Assembly (NCBI RefSeq): GCF_000260985.4
Contig: NC_017857.3
Location: 1,426,001-1,490,000 of the forward strand
DNA from: Methylophaga nitratireducenticrescens
Lineage (GTDB): Bacteria > Pseudomonadota > Gammaproteobacteria > Nitrosococcales > Methylophagaceae
Length of the DNA: 64,000 bases
Direction of reading: 5' to 3'
Shown: one piece after another, positions 1 to 9,152 of the stretch
Layout of the letters: the number at the start of each line of letters is the position of its first letter
How positions within the stretch are numbered: the first letter of the stretch is position 1
Position numbers and translations under genes: made by a program
Notes under the pieces: model-generated
Told to the model about the DNA's origin: nothing
The model's database searches: none
Seen by the model: the letters and a program-made list of their open reading frames with translations, nothing else

Positions 1-1
1 G

Positions 2-442
2 CTTAAATCAATAAGAGACTATAACGCCCATAATCAAAGAAGAACATTGTTGTCAGCTATGCTTAAGCGTTTTGCTGTACTGAGATACCGTTTCTGGTCG
101 GTAATTACAAGTGCGGATATTCCATTGAACAGTCAGTTGGGTGGTGGCTTGTCAATCCCGCATCCCAATGGGATAGTCATCCATCCATCAAGCCTTATCG
201 GTGTCAACTGTCTGATTCATCAACAGGTGACAATAGGTGTGAAACGAGGCGACCCTGGAGCACCCATAATAGGTGGACATGTTGATATTGGCGCTGGGGC
301 AAAAATTATAGGCAATATTACCATTGGGGAGCATGCTCTTATCGGTGCTAATGCCGTGGTAATCAAGGATGTACCCGCATATGCTATCGTGGCGGGCATT
401 CCTGCAAAAGTTATCGGCTTTACACAAAAAGTTGAACCATGA
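2..442 (+). CDS. Serine acetyltransferase-like hexapeptide acyltransferase (5' end outside window)
   Basis: The reading frame is open to the left edge, so the true start is probably outside the window; a TTG at 47 and an ATG at 59 are the only internal candidates and would give a short protein. The visible part is a left-handed beta-helix acyltransferase of the CysE/EpsC type: repeated hexapeptide turns ([35 protein letters not shown]) and the closing segment [16 protein letters not shown], which in this family follows the acetyl-CoA site. It overlaps the next glycosyltransferase by 4 bases (ATGA), so the two are translated together. In a polysaccharide locus it more likely O-acetylates a sugar than makes O-acetylserine; this is inferred from context. 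Confidence 0.8.
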   Translation, partial: LKSIRDYNAHNQRRTLLSAMLKRFAVLRYRFWSVITSADIPLNSQLGGGLSIPHPNGIVIHPSSLIGVNCLIHQQVTIGVKRGDPGAPIIGGHVDIGAGAKIIGNITIGEHALIGANAVVIKDVPAYAIVAGIPAKVIGFTQKVEP

Positions 443-1434
443 GCTCAAAACGATTTGTCTCAAACATCGGAGGGGTTGTCATTGGTCGAAATGAAGGGCA
501 AAGACTGATCCGATGTCTGCAATCCTTAGCTGATATAAACCGTATTGTCTACGTTGATTCAGGTTCGACAGATGGCAGTGTCAAATCAGCAAAAGAACTC
601 GGTATAGAAGTAGTTGAGCTGGATACCAATGTACCTTTCACGGCTGCTCGCGCCCGTAACACGGGTGTTAATTATTTATTGCAGAAATATCCAAATATTG
701 AGTTTATTCAGTTTGTTGATGGTGACTGTGAGGTAGCTGAGGACTGGATTGAGCTCTCAAGCCATTTTCTCGGCGAGAATCCCGACTATGCGGTTGTTTG
801 TGGACGTCGTCGTGAAAGGTTTCCACAAGCAAGCATTTATAATCAGCTTTGTGATATTGAGTGGAATACTCCAATTGGCGAAGCCTTGGCTTGTGGCGGC
901 GATGCACTTGTTCGAGTTTCCGCTTTCAATCAATTGAAAGGTTATCGAGATTCAATGATCGCTGGTGAAGAGCCGGAAATGTGTTACCGCCTGCGACAAG
1001 CTGGTTGGAAAATTTACCGTATTGATGCAGAAATGACACTGCATGATGCTGAGATGACCCATTTCGTGCAGTGGTGGAAGCGCAATGAACGAGCAGGACA
1101 TGCTTATGCTGAGAGTTATTCTTTGCATGGGAAAGAACCAGAAAATTTTCGAAAAAAAGAAACCCGAAGTATTGTTATCTGGGCGGCAGTCATCCCAATC
1201 ATTTTTCTTCTTTTGAACTGGGTTGAGAGTAGTTTTTTCTTTTTATGGTTGTTATATCCTCTCCAAATACTGCGATTAGGGCTTCAGTATAAAAATAAGT
1301 TGGGTTCGTTAAAGCATAGTTTCATTTACGCGACATCTAACGTTTTGGGTAAATGGCCCCAGTTTGTGGGCGTTATAGCTTTTTTAAAAAATTATGCTTA
1401 TGGAAAGCAGGGTGGTTTAATTGAATATAAGTAG
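439..1434 (+). CDS. Glycosyltransferase family 2 with C-terminal membrane segment
   Basis: A 331-residue family 2 (GT-A fold) glycosyltransferase. The nucleotide-binding start ([17 protein letters not shown]), the VDSGSTDGS loop and a DxD-type metal site in [11 protein letters not shown] are visible. Near the C-terminus (about residues 240-280) there is a hydrophobic stretch, IIFLLLNW then FFFLWLLY, that should anchor it to the inner membrane. It starts inside the stop of the preceding acyltransferase (ATGA), which points to one transcript. Its likely role is adding one sugar to a lipid-linked polysaccharide repeat unit on the cytoplasmic face. Donor and acceptor cannot be read from sequence. 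Confidence 0.88.
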   Translation: MSSKRFVSNIGGVVIGRNEGQRLIRCLQSLADINRIVYVDSGSTDGSVKSAKELGIEVVELDTNVPFTAARARNTGVNYLLQKYPNIEFIQFVDGDCEVAEDWIELSSHFLGENPDYAVVCGRRRERFPQASIYNQLCDIEWNTPIGEALACGGDALVRVSAFNQLKGYRDSMIAGEEPEMCYRLRQAGWKIYRIDAEMTLHDAEMTHFVQWWKRNERAGHAYAESYSLHGKEPENFRKKETRSIVIWAAVIPIIFLLLNWVESSFFFLWLLYPLQILRLGLQYKNKLGSLKHSFIYATSNVLGKWPQFVGVIAFLKNYAYGKQGGLIEYK

Positions 1435-1440
1435 CTCAAT

Positions 1441-2670
1441 TTAAGTTTCTATCCGACTCTTCATTCTGAATAAAGCATAAGCAGCTAATAAACCTACAAA
1501 AGGTATTATTGGAAAATGATACCGGTCTCCAGAGGCAATAATGGTATGTAATGCTGTATTGTATGAAATTAAAGCAATGATGGGTGTGGTAGTAATGGCA
1601 TTATAAAATCCATCTGACCGAATTATCCGTATTCCTCCATAGATAGCTAACAAGACTAAGAAAATCCAATAACCTGAGCTCATTAATTTAAGTGGTAGCA
1701 CTGTTTTATCCAGTCCTTGTTGTTTTATACCCTCGATGTTCCAGTTCACACCAATATTTTCAGAACGAAAATAGTCCACAAATCGTTTTGCTAATCTCTT
1801 TGCAAAAATACCTGGCTCTTCTTTGATATGTTTGATGGCCTCAGATTTAAAGTAATCAGCTCGCTCGGTTTCTGAATCAAATTCTAGATCTTTCGGCAGT
1901 GGCATGTATTCACCTGTGGAATCAGGATTGTTACCCATCCAGAAGACAGGACCGCCGTTGGTAGAGATCAGAACAAACTCATCAAATAAATCATAGTTTC
2001 GTGCTGCCCATGGCGCAATCAAAATAGTCATTGTGATCACGATAATTATGGACGAACTAAACAATTGTTTAAAATCAAAGCCACGTAGAAAGCTTAAGCC
2101 AATCAGGATAAAAGGAATTAATAAGGCTATTGGACGGACATATGTTGCAGCAACAAAAAAGATAGTGCCAATAATCCAATTAGAAAGCGTGTTCGATTGT
2201 GATCGATACCAGAAAAATAAACCTAGCAAAATAAACACATTGAATATGGTTTCACTTGCCAAAATCGTAGTGAACTGAATTTGAGAGGGCCATATTGCGT
2301 AGAGGATACCAACAATATAGGCTGTTTGTTCATTAAACCAGAGCCGAGCCAACGCCATCATTAAGACAAGTGTTAATAAGCCGACTATTAAATTGAACAC
2401 AGCTATGACGAAGAATGATTCACCAAACAGTGTGTAAAGGAAAGCATAAATAGCTGGGGTACCCACAGGCCAATAAGCCGTGAGGTTTCCTGCAGGAAAA
2501 GCATAGCCGTTACCACTACTAATACTCTTGGCAAATTCGTGATACATTACCGAATCAGATACTGGTATCACTGGGATTAGTAAAAGCCAAAGAAGGCGTA
2601 ATGCTAATGCAATCAGAACAATGTATAAGGTGTTTTTTGCATATGGTGTCATCAATGTATCTTTCATCAC
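1441..2670 (-). CDS. GT39/ArnT-like integral membrane glycosyltransferase
   Basis: A 409-residue polytopic membrane protein with the layout of the PMT_2 group (ArnT-like): a first membrane helix followed by an acidic periplasmic loop (VSDSVMYHEFAKS), where the family has its catalytic Asp, then many hydrophobic helices and a periplasmic segment around residues 230-320. Such enzymes take a sugar from a polyprenyl-phosphate carrier on the periplasmic side and pass it to lipid A, polysaccharide or protein. It lies convergent to the upstream GT2 gene (6 bases between stops) and divergent from the HAD-UbiA gene, with an 82-base shared promoter gap. The neighbouring HAD-UbiA protein and small flippase could supply its lipid-linked donor. 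Confidence 0.75.
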   Translation of the reverse strand: MMKDTLMTPYAKNTLYIVLIALALRLLWLLLIPVIPVSDSVMYHEFAKSISSGNGYAFPAGNLTAYWPVGTPAIYAFLYTLFGESFFVIAVFNLIVGLLTLVLMMALARLWFNEQTAYIVGILYAIWPSQIQFTTILASETIFNVFILLGLFFWYRSQSNTLSNWIIGTIFFVAATYVRPIALLIPFILIGLSFLRGFDFKQLFSSSIIIVITMTILIAPWAARNYDLFDEFVLISTNGGPVFWMGNNPDSTGEYMPLPKDLEFDSETERADYFKSEAIKHIKEEPGIFAKRLAKRFVDYFRSENIGVNWNIEGIKQQGLDKTVLPLKLMSSGYWIFLVLLAIYGGIRIIRSDGFYNAITTTPIIALISYNTALHTIIASGDRYHFPIIPFVGLLAAYALFRMKSRIET

Positions 2671-2752
2671 TCAGCTACGTCCCTGTCTAATAAATTCAGT
2701 AGTTTTATTGTAGACGTAAATTGATTAACGAGTAAAACAGAGAATCTTTTGT

Positions 2753-4183
2753 ATGATTGTCGATAAGGACATGCCCCCACTTTTTGTGGATCTGGATGGA
2801 ACACTAATTTATACGGACTTGTTGTTAGAAGTTAGTTTAAAGTTTTTAAAACAAAACCCATTAAACATTTTCTTACTAATCGGCTGGTTAACGAAAGGTA
2901 AGGCGAATTTAAAACACAAGCTTGCTGAGCGAGTAGAAGTTAATGCTGCCACACTTCCTTATAACCAGGACTTCTTGGTGTTCCTCAAAGAGCAGCGTGA
3001 ACAGGGTAGAAAGTTATACTTGGCAACGGCTAGTCATCAAAATCATGCGGATGCTATCGCTGAGCATCTGGGGATTTTTGATGGTGTGTTGGCCACTTCA
3101 GCCACATTTAACATGAAAGGCGAGAACAAATTAAAACACTGCCTGGAAGTTTCTCCAAGGTTTGCCTATGCAGGCAATGAGACATTTGATTTCTGCCTAT
3201 TTGATAAGGCTGATGAATCATTTTTAGTTAATCCCACTGCGTCAGCGTTACGATTATCAAAAAAAAGGCCAGTGACACGTGTATTTGACAGAAAAATCAA
3301 TAAACTGAAAATTGCATTAAAAGCCATGCGGGTACACCAGTGGCTGAAAAATACACTTATTTTTGTGCCAGTATTTGTATCATCGCTCTATCTCGAACCA
3401 GCGGTTTGGGGGAATGCGCTGATTGGGTTCCTTTTATTCTCTTTACTTGCCTCGGCAACCTATCTTTTAAATGATTTACTTGATATAGATGCCGACAGAG
3501 CACACCCTCGAAAATGCTTGCGACCTATTGCTTCAGGCATGTTACCTATTCAAGAAGCCATCCTATTAGCAACCGTTCTGATTATTGTCACCTTGATTGG
3601 GTCGATTGTTTTTACCAATACTGCATTTCAATTATCTATTCTGGCTTATCTGATCCTGACGCTTCTCTATACTTTTGTTCTTAAAAGCTATGTGATTGCG
3701 GATGTGATATCTCTGGCCAGTTTATTTACCATCCGTATTATCGCCGGAGCCATGGTGATTGATGTTGTACTGTCTTTCTGGTTGCTAGCATTTTCCATGT
3801 TTACGTTTTTCAGCTTGGCGCTGGTGAAACGGTGTGCTGAATTAAAGTTATTATCTAAAGTTAATAAAGATAAAGCCACTGGAAGAGATTATCAGGTTGA
3901 TGATTATTACTTGATGCAAAGCTTTGGTGTGACATCAGCTTTTATTTCATTGTTACTGATGGCCTTTTATGTTCAAGTCTCAATGGAAGGCCAAGATTAT
4001 TCAATGCCAATATTGTTATGGGCAACATTACCTGCTTTTGCTTATTGGTTTTTACGAATGTGGTTGAAAACCAATCGAGGCGAAATGCATGACGATCCAA
4101 TTGTTTTTTCAATTAAAAATAAAGGAAGTCTTGCTACCATTTGCTTCATATTAACTATTACTTTGTTGGCTAAACTTTTATGA
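2753..4183 (+). CDS. HAD phosphatase-UbiA prenyltransferase fusion
   Basis: A 476-residue two-domain protein. The N-terminal part (about 1-170) is a HAD-superfamily hydrolase with motif I DLDGTLIYTD at 13-22 and a later LATAS motif II. The C-terminal part (about 185-476) is a UbiA-family polytopic prenyltransferase with the Asp-rich motif NDLLDIDAD at 240-248 and many membrane helices. Related UbiA enzymes make polyprenyl-phosphoryl-5-phosphoribose, and a HAD phosphatase then removes the 5-phosphate; the fusion would do both steps. The next gene overlaps by 4 bases and encodes an EmrE/ArnE-like small transporter, as expected for flipping a lipid-linked sugar. No DprE1-like oxidase is in the window. 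Substrate is inferred. Confidence 0.8.
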   Translation: MIVDKDMPPLFVDLDGTLIYTDLLLEVSLKFLKQNPLNIFLLIGWLTKGKANLKHKLAERVEVNAATLPYNQDFLVFLKEQREQGRKLYLATASHQNHADAIAEHLGIFDGVLATSATFNMKGENKLKHCLEVSPRFAYAGNETFDFCLFDKADESFLVNPTASALRLSKKRPVTRVFDRKINKLKIALKAMRVHQWLKNTLIFVPVFVSSLYLEPAVWGNALIGFLLFSLLASATYLLNDLLDIDADRAHPRKCLRPIASGMLPIQEAILLATVLIIVTLIGSIVFTNTAFQLSILAYLILTLLYTFVLKSYVIADVISLASLFTIRIIAGAMVIDVVLSFWLLAFSMFTFFSLALVKRCAELKLLSKVNKDKATGRDYQVDDYYLMQSFGVTSAFISLLLMAFYVQVSMEGQDYSMPILLWATLPAFAYWFLRMWLKTNRGEMHDDPIVFSIKNKGSLATICFILTITLLAKLL

Positions 4184-4539
4184 GTTATCTTACGTTATTA
4201 ATGATTTTAGCCAGCGTAATGTTATCGGTTGCCGCTCAATTGTCTTTAAAAGCTGGGATGGGGAGACTAATCTTTCCTGAAACGTGGGTCTCATTTGAAA
4301 CTGCCGGGCTGGTTTTGAATCGGTTCGTGATATTGGGTTTATTTTGTTATGGCATGAGTATGGTGTTTTGGCTTTACGTTTTAACAAAAGTAGAAGTGAG
4401 CCGAGCCTATCCTTTTGTTGGACTTGGTTTCGTTGGCACAATGCTTTTTGCTCACTTTTTATTACATGAACCGATCACTATTCAAAAATTGATTGGCACA
4501 ATGCTTGTTGTTTCTGGTGTATTTCTGCTTGCCCGATAA
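4180..4539 (+). CDS. Small four-helix EamA/SMR-family transporter (ArnE-like)
   Basis: A 119-residue protein with four hydrophobic helices, the early motif AAQLSLKAGM (compare the AQLSLK motif of ArnE/ArnF) and a closing GTMLVVSGVFLL helix. Proteins of this size in the SMR/EamA group include the ArnE/ArnF subunits that flip undecaprenyl-phosphate aminoarabinose. It begins within the stop codon of the HAD-UbiA gene (ATGA), which suggests they act together: the UbiA enzyme loads a polyprenyl phosphate with a pentose and this protein moves it across the inner membrane. A general small multidrug transporter is the alternative; the context argues against it. Confidence 0.75.
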   Translation: MSYLTLLMILASVMLSVAAQLSLKAGMGRLIFPETWVSFETAGLVLNRFVILGLFCYGMSMVFWLYVLTKVEVSRAYPFVGLGFVGTMLFAHFLLHEPITIQKLIGTMLVVSGVFLLAR

Positions 4540-4579
4540 ACAATAATATTTTACCTATAGAAAATTGATAGGAAGTTTT

Positions 4580-5497
4580 ATGAGTTATTTACTAGTTTCT
4601 CCATGTAGGAACGAAGCCGCGTATATGCGCATTACTTTGGATAGCGTGGTGAATCAAACGGTGCAGCCAGACTCCTGGGTTATTGTGGATGATGGCTCTA
4701 CTGATCAAACGCCAAATATTCTGGCTGAATATACAGAAAAGTATCCATTTATAAAAGTTATTACTCGTGAAAACCGAGGTCATCGCAGTGTAGGGCCTGG
4801 TGTTATTGAGGCATTTTATCATGGCTATGATCAGGTGGATGTTTCTCAATTTGATTATGTTTGTAAGCTGGATTTGGATCTGGATTTACCACCCAGATAC
4901 TTTGAAACGTTGATCGAACGTATGCAGCAGAATCCCCGGATTGGCACATGTAGTGGCAAGGCCTATTTTCGTGATAAAAAAACCGGTGATTTGATAAGCG
5001 AAAAATGTGGTGATGAAATGTCGGTGGGGATGACCAAGTTTTATCGACGCACCTGTTTTGAAGCAATTGGTGGATTTGTTCGTCAGGTTATGTGGGATGG
5101 CATTGATTGTCATAAATGTCGTCAGCTAGGCTGGATTGCAGTAAGTTGGGATGAGCCTGATTTACGCTTTATTCATTTACGGCCAATGGGATCAAGCCAG
5201 CAAGGTATTGTTACTGGGCGCATGCGTCATGGATTTGGTCAATATTTTATGGGAACCGGCCTTACCTACATGACAGCATCATCGATCTTTCGAATGTTGC
5301 ATCCTCCCTATTTTCTTGGCGGTGCGGCCATGTGGTGGGGCTATATGAAAAGCCTGCTGCAACGTAAACCACGGTTTGAAGATAAAGAACTGGTCAAGTT
5401 CATTAATAAGTATCAATGGCAGTGTTTGTTGAAAGGGAAGGCAAGAGCTACTGAAGAATTAAATCAGCAACGCGCCACTGTCTGGAAAAACGTTTAA
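4580..5497 (+). CDS. Glycosyltransferase family 2
   Basis: A family 2 glycosyltransferase of 305 residues starting MSYLLVSPCRNEA. The ATG at 4580 is preferred over an upstream in-frame TTG at 4565 because an AGGAAG ribosome binding site lies at 4570-4575. Visible motifs are the VDDGSTDQT loop, an Asp-rich metal site KLDLDLDLPPRYF and a W-D acceptor-loop region (VMWDGIDCHKCRQLGW). There is a short hydrophobic region around residues 225-255 but no clear set of membrane helices. It follows the flippase gene by 40 bases and precedes a GT4 gene, so it belongs to the polysaccharide assembly cluster. Sugar specificity is unknown. Confidence 0.87.
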   Translation: MSYLLVSPCRNEAAYMRITLDSVVNQTVQPDSWVIVDDGSTDQTPNILAEYTEKYPFIKVITRENRGHRSVGPGVIEAFYHGYDQVDVSQFDYVCKLDLDLDLPPRYFETLIERMQQNPRIGTCSGKAYFRDKKTGDLISEKCGDEMSVGMTKFYRRTCFEAIGGFVRQVMWDGIDCHKCRQLGWIAVSWDEPDLRFIHLRPMGSSQQGIVTGRMRHGFGQYFMGTGLTYMTASSIFRMLHPPYFLGGAAMWWGYMKSLLQRKPRFEDKELVKFINKYQWQCLLKGKARATEELNQQRATVWKNV

Positions 5498-5544
5498 TCT
5501 GAGCATAATTTAGTGAACTTAACTTAATGGATGACTTTTAATTT

Positions 5545-6750
5545 ATGAACTTGGCCTATCTGACGACGGAGTACCCAGCAGTTAGTCATACTTTTATCAG
5601 GCGTGAGATTATCGAGCTTGAAAAGCGAGGTCATAATGTTCAACGGTTTTCTATAAGACAAGCATCAAAATGTATTGATGAGCAAGATATTATTGAGCAG
5701 CAAAAAACAATTTATCTACTAACGAGCAATAAGCTAAAAATGTTACTAACAACATTTTTTTTGTTTTTGAAATCCCCTGTTAGAAGTTTTAATACTTTAA
5801 AAAAACTGTTCTTGTTTAGTCGACGTAGTGAGCGAGGACATATTAGACATATTGCATACTTTGTTGAGGCTTGTGTACTCTTAAAGTATCTATTAGATAA
5901 TAATTTAAAACATATTCATGTTCATTTTGGAACTAACGCTACTGCCGTGGCGTATGCTGTCCGGCTTTTGAGTGGGAAAAAAATTACATATTCTTTTACT
6001 ATCCACGGCCCAGACGAGTTTGATGCTCCTATCGGTTTAAGTTTGAAAGAAAAAGCCATAGAAGCCTCTTTTGTGGTTGCGATATCAAATTATTGTGCAT
6101 CACAAGTGAAGCGTTGGATTCCAGTTTCCAGCTGGCCAAAAGTGCAGGTAGTTGGGTGCACTGTTGACTCGTACTTTATGGGGGATGAAAGTGTTGATTA
6201 CGCCGATACCAAGACTTTTATATGTGTTGGTAGGTTATCGGCACAAAAAGGCCATTTTATACTGATCGATGCGCTTGAAATACTTATAAATGAAGGAATA
6301 GAGTGCCAACTTGTGCTGGCTGGTGATGGTGAGTTGAGGGGAGAGATTGAAGCGTATATCACTCAAAAAAAACTTGATAAATATGTGACTATTACAGGCT
6401 GGGTGACGGGCAATGATGTTAGAAATTTGATTCTTTCAGCTAGAGCGATGGTGTTACCCAGTTTTGCAGAAGGGCTGCCTGTTGTGATTATGGAGTCATT
6501 TATTCTTAATCGACCCGTAATAACTACGCATATAGCTGGTATCCCTGAGCTGGTAAAGAATGGTGAGAATGGCTGGCTGATCACGCCAAATGATTCTGTG
6601 CAACTGGCTGAAGTAATGAGTAAATCACTTAATATGACCGCAGATGAGCTGTTAGAAATGGGTAAGCGCGGTTATTCTGCAGTAACATCAAATCATTTGG
6701 TAAGCACTGAAATTCCAAAGCTGGAGCGGGCGCTGGCTACCATTCATTAA
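5545..6750 (+). CDS. Glycosyltransferase family 4
   Basis: A 401-residue GT-B fold glycosyltransferase. The N-terminal half holds a Rossmann start (MNLAYLTTEYPAVSHTFIRRE), typical of exopolysaccharide glycosyltransferases of the colanic acid WcaL/AmsK type. The C-terminal donor-binding half has CVGRLSAQKGHF, the GDGELRGEIE segment and the EX7E region PSFAEGLPVVIMESF. Only 13 bases separate it from the downstream amidotransferase gene. This gene and the next are visibly richer in A and T than the housekeeping genes of the window, as is common in polysaccharide loci. The sugar added is not predictable. Confidence 0.88.
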   Translation: MNLAYLTTEYPAVSHTFIRREIIELEKRGHNVQRFSIRQASKCIDEQDIIEQQKTIYLLTSNKLKMLLTTFFLFLKSPVRSFNTLKKLFLFSRRSERGHIRHIAYFVEACVLLKYLLDNNLKHIHVHFGTNATAVAYAVRLLSGKKITYSFTIHGPDEFDAPIGLSLKEKAIEASFVVAISNYCASQVKRWIPVSSWPKVQVVGCTVDSYFMGDESVDYADTKTFICVGRLSAQKGHFILIDALEILINEGIECQLVLAGDGELRGEIEAYITQKKLDKYVTITGWVTGNDVRNLILSARAMVLPSFAEGLPVVIMESFILNRPVITTHIAGIPELVKNGENGWLITPNDSVQLAEVMSKSLNMTADELLEMGKRGYSAVTSNHLVSTEIPKLERALATIH

Positions 6751-6763
6751 TTAGGGAAATAAT

Positions 6764-8701
6764 ATGTGTGGAATTGTGGGTGCAATAGGCTTTGTAGATA
6801 ATTTTATCTCAGAAAAAATTCATTTAATGAATGAATTACAAAAGCACCGGGGACCAGATGGGGAAGGTGTTTGGGAGCATAAGCTTACCCAAAAAAATCA
6901 AGGCGTTATTTTTGGTCATCGGCGTTTAGCTATCATTGACTTGAGTCAAGACGGACATCAGCCAATGATTGATGTGGTTTCTGGAAACGCTATTACCTTT
7001 AATGGTGAAATTTATAATTATCGGTCTTTAAGAGATGAACTTGTTGCTCAAGGTGAGTCCTTTAAAACCAAAACGGATACTGAAGTTCTTTTGGTTGCAT
7101 ATCGACACTGGGGTGAAAGCTTTGTTGGAAAATTAAGGGGGATGTTTGCTTTTGCGCTATGGGATGCCAGTAAAGATGAAGTCATATTTTGTCGTGATAG
7201 GCTAGGTATAAAGCCTCTCTATTATTACGAGAAGCAAGATCAAAATAGAACGCTGTTATTTTCTTCTGAGTTGAGAACACTGTTAAAAAGTGGTCTTGTG
7301 CCTAGAAAATTAAATCCAGAAAGTATGCAAAGTTATCTTTGGAATGGGTTTGTTGCGTCTAAAGAGTCAACCATTATCAAGGATATAAAAACGCTGTCTC
7401 CCGGGTTCAGCATGAGGGTTTCTGCTTCTTCAGGTGAAATTATTTCTAAGTATAAATTTTGGAGTCTCCCAAAAAGTTCCTCTTCACCTCAGTCAACGGT
7501 TAGTCGTGTTTCAACGGTTTTTGAAGAAACCATGCAATTGCATATGCTGAGCGATGTTTCACTTGGAATTTTTTTATCTGGTGGGGTTGATTCAAGTGCG
7601 GTTGCAGCAGTTGCTAAGAGCCAGGCCGATACACAGGTTTCAACATATAACCTGTCTTTTGATGAAGCATTATTTGACGAAGCAAAGTATGCAAGGCAAG
7701 TTGCGCAGTCATTAGGCACCGACCATCACGAAATTAAATTAACCCAATCCGATTTTAATCAGAACTTTACAGCAGCATTTGAGAGTATTGATCAACCAAC
7801 ATTTGATGGAATCAATACTTTTTTTATTAGTAAGGCAATTAAAGACGCAGGAATCACGGTCGCTCTGGCAGGAACTGGAGGCGATGAATTATTCGGTGGT
7901 TATTCCAGTTTTAGAGAAGTCCCCAAGATTACACAAGTGGGGAACATCATTAATCATGTACCAGAATGTTTGGCTAATTTAACAGCAGGTGCGTGGAATA
8001 AAATTATGGAATTAAAGTATGGCTCAGTGCCGCCACAGACAAGGTGGGGAAAGTTGGCTGATTTGATTAGAGTTAAAGGCAATACGATAGGGGCTTATCA
8101 AACTTCTTATTCACTATTTACCAGTGAATTTCAAAATAAGCTTTCAGCTCAAAAATCAGAGAATATTAAGTTTGGGGTAGATAAGGCTCTATATGCGACT
8201 TTATCTGAAGACATCGTTAATTGTTCAACTTTAGAATCAATTTCTAATCTTGAGCTAAACATGTTTATTGAACAGCGATTGATGAGGGACACAGATGCTG
8301 CGAGTATGGCGACATCACTTGAAGTAAGAGTACCTCTACTAGACCACGTATTCATTGAGTCAGTTGCAGGTTTATCTCCAGAAACGAGATACCAACCTCT
8401 TGGAAAAAAACAAGTGTTAAGAGATCTTGCTGCTCGATATATAAATCCTGATATCTTTGAGCGACCCAAATCAGGCTTTGTATTACCTTTGGATGTTTGG
8501 TGTAAAAGCTCAATGGAAGAGAAAATTTCAGAATTATTTAATGATAAGGATTTGTGTTCATCAATAGGGTTAAATTCTTCATTGCTCTATGAGCTACTAG
8601 TAGCATTTAAAAGAAATCAAGCTGGTATATATTGGACTAGAATCTGGTCCATTTATATTTTGTTGGCATGGTGTAAAAAGAACCAAGTTTCTTTGTACTA
8701 A
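6764..8701 (+). CDS. asnB: Asparagine synthase-type glutamine amidotransferase
   Basis: A 645-residue class II amidotransferase. It starts with the catalytic Cys2 (MCGIVGAIG), followed by HRGPDGEG and FNGEIYNY from the glutaminase domain (about 1-215), and an ATP-pyrophosphatase domain with the SGGVDSSAVAA P-loop near residue 271 and an AGTGGDELFGGYSSF segment. Canonical AsnB makes asparagine from aspartate and glutamine. Many polysaccharide and exosortase loci carry an AsnB homologue of this length thought to amidate a sugar acid or another component, and the location here favours that role. It is the last gene before a 451-base gap, so it probably ends the left transcription unit. Confidence 0.88.
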   Translation: MCGIVGAIGFVDNFISEKIHLMNELQKHRGPDGEGVWEHKLTQKNQGVIFGHRRLAIIDLSQDGHQPMIDVVSGNAITFNGEIYNYRSLRDELVAQGESFKTKTDTEVLLVAYRHWGESFVGKLRGMFAFALWDASKDEVIFCRDRLGIKPLYYYEKQDQNRTLLFSSELRTLLKSGLVPRKLNPESMQSYLWNGFVASKESTIIKDIKTLSPGFSMRVSASSGEIISKYKFWSLPKSSSSPQSTVSRVSTVFEETMQLHMLSDVSLGIFLSGGVDSSAVAAVAKSQADTQVSTYNLSFDEALFDEAKYARQVAQSLGTDHHEIKLTQSDFNQNFTAAFESIDQPTFDGINTFFISKAIKDAGITVALAGTGGDELFGGYSSFREVPKITQVGNIINHVPECLANLTAGAWNKIMELKYGSVPPQTRWGKLADLIRVKGNTIGAYQTSYSLFTSEFQNKLSAQKSENIKFGVDKALYATLSEDIVNCSTLESISNLELNMFIEQRLMRDTDAASMATSLEVRVPLLDHVFIESVAGLSPETRYQPLGKKQVLRDLAARYINPDIFERPKSGFVLPLDVWCKSSMEEKISELFNDKDLCSSIGLNSSLLYELLVAFKRNQAGIYWTRIWSIYILLAWCKKNQVSLY

Positions 8702-9152
8702 TAATTAAGAAGTCAAACAAACTTAAACTTAAATGACAATTCCATCTTTCACATGCCATCCTCTGTATTGCTTCAAAGTAGTGTATGTGATGGTAGATAA
8801 AAACGCTGCCAAATTCTATGATGATCGATTAAAGAGTATCAAAGGAGTGTTCATTAAAAGATAACATCTAGATGAATTCAAAATATTGAAGCATCTTGGT
8901 AAGCAGACAATCTTTGTTAAGCTTTTAATCGAATCATCATCTTTAAGCTTTAATCTTTGCATTATTTGATGATAGGATTAATCAGGTAGTGTAACCACTG
9001 GATAACTATTATTTAATAGCACCTATTACTTGAACAGCTCAATTAAATACATCCTCAGACTGGGTATGTGCATGTAGTATTAATGTTTAGAGTGGGAAAA
9101 CTTTGTAAGTTTAACAAACACAATTTTAATTACTTACGCATGGAATAAACAC
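8702..9152. other. 451-bp intergenic region ahead of the export operon
   Basis: AT-rich non-coding region between asnB and the polysaccharide export gene. It contains a separated inverted repeat (8818-8833 with 8924-8940), two similar direct TAAGCTTT-AATC motifs around 8918-8955, and a 24-codon ORF at 8790-8864. I see no clear terminator after asnB and no convincing sigma-70 or sigma-54 promoter, although the operon promoter must lie here or further upstream. No RfaH ops element was recognised. Confidence 0.5.
8818..8940. repeat. Separated inverted repeat upstream of export operon
   Basis: ATGATGATCGATTAAA at 8818-8833 is matched in reverse complement by TTTAATCGAATCATCAT at 8924-8940, identical except for one extra base, with a 90-base spacer. 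It could be a pair of regulator binding sites, a long-range hairpin in the leader, or the remains of a small mobile element. Confidence 0.5.

Noticed and set aside
5545-8701. AT-rich GT4-asnB pair as a recently acquired island
   Set aside because: Lower GC is common across polysaccharide loci and there are no flanking repeats or mobility genes; the signal is too weak to state as transfer.
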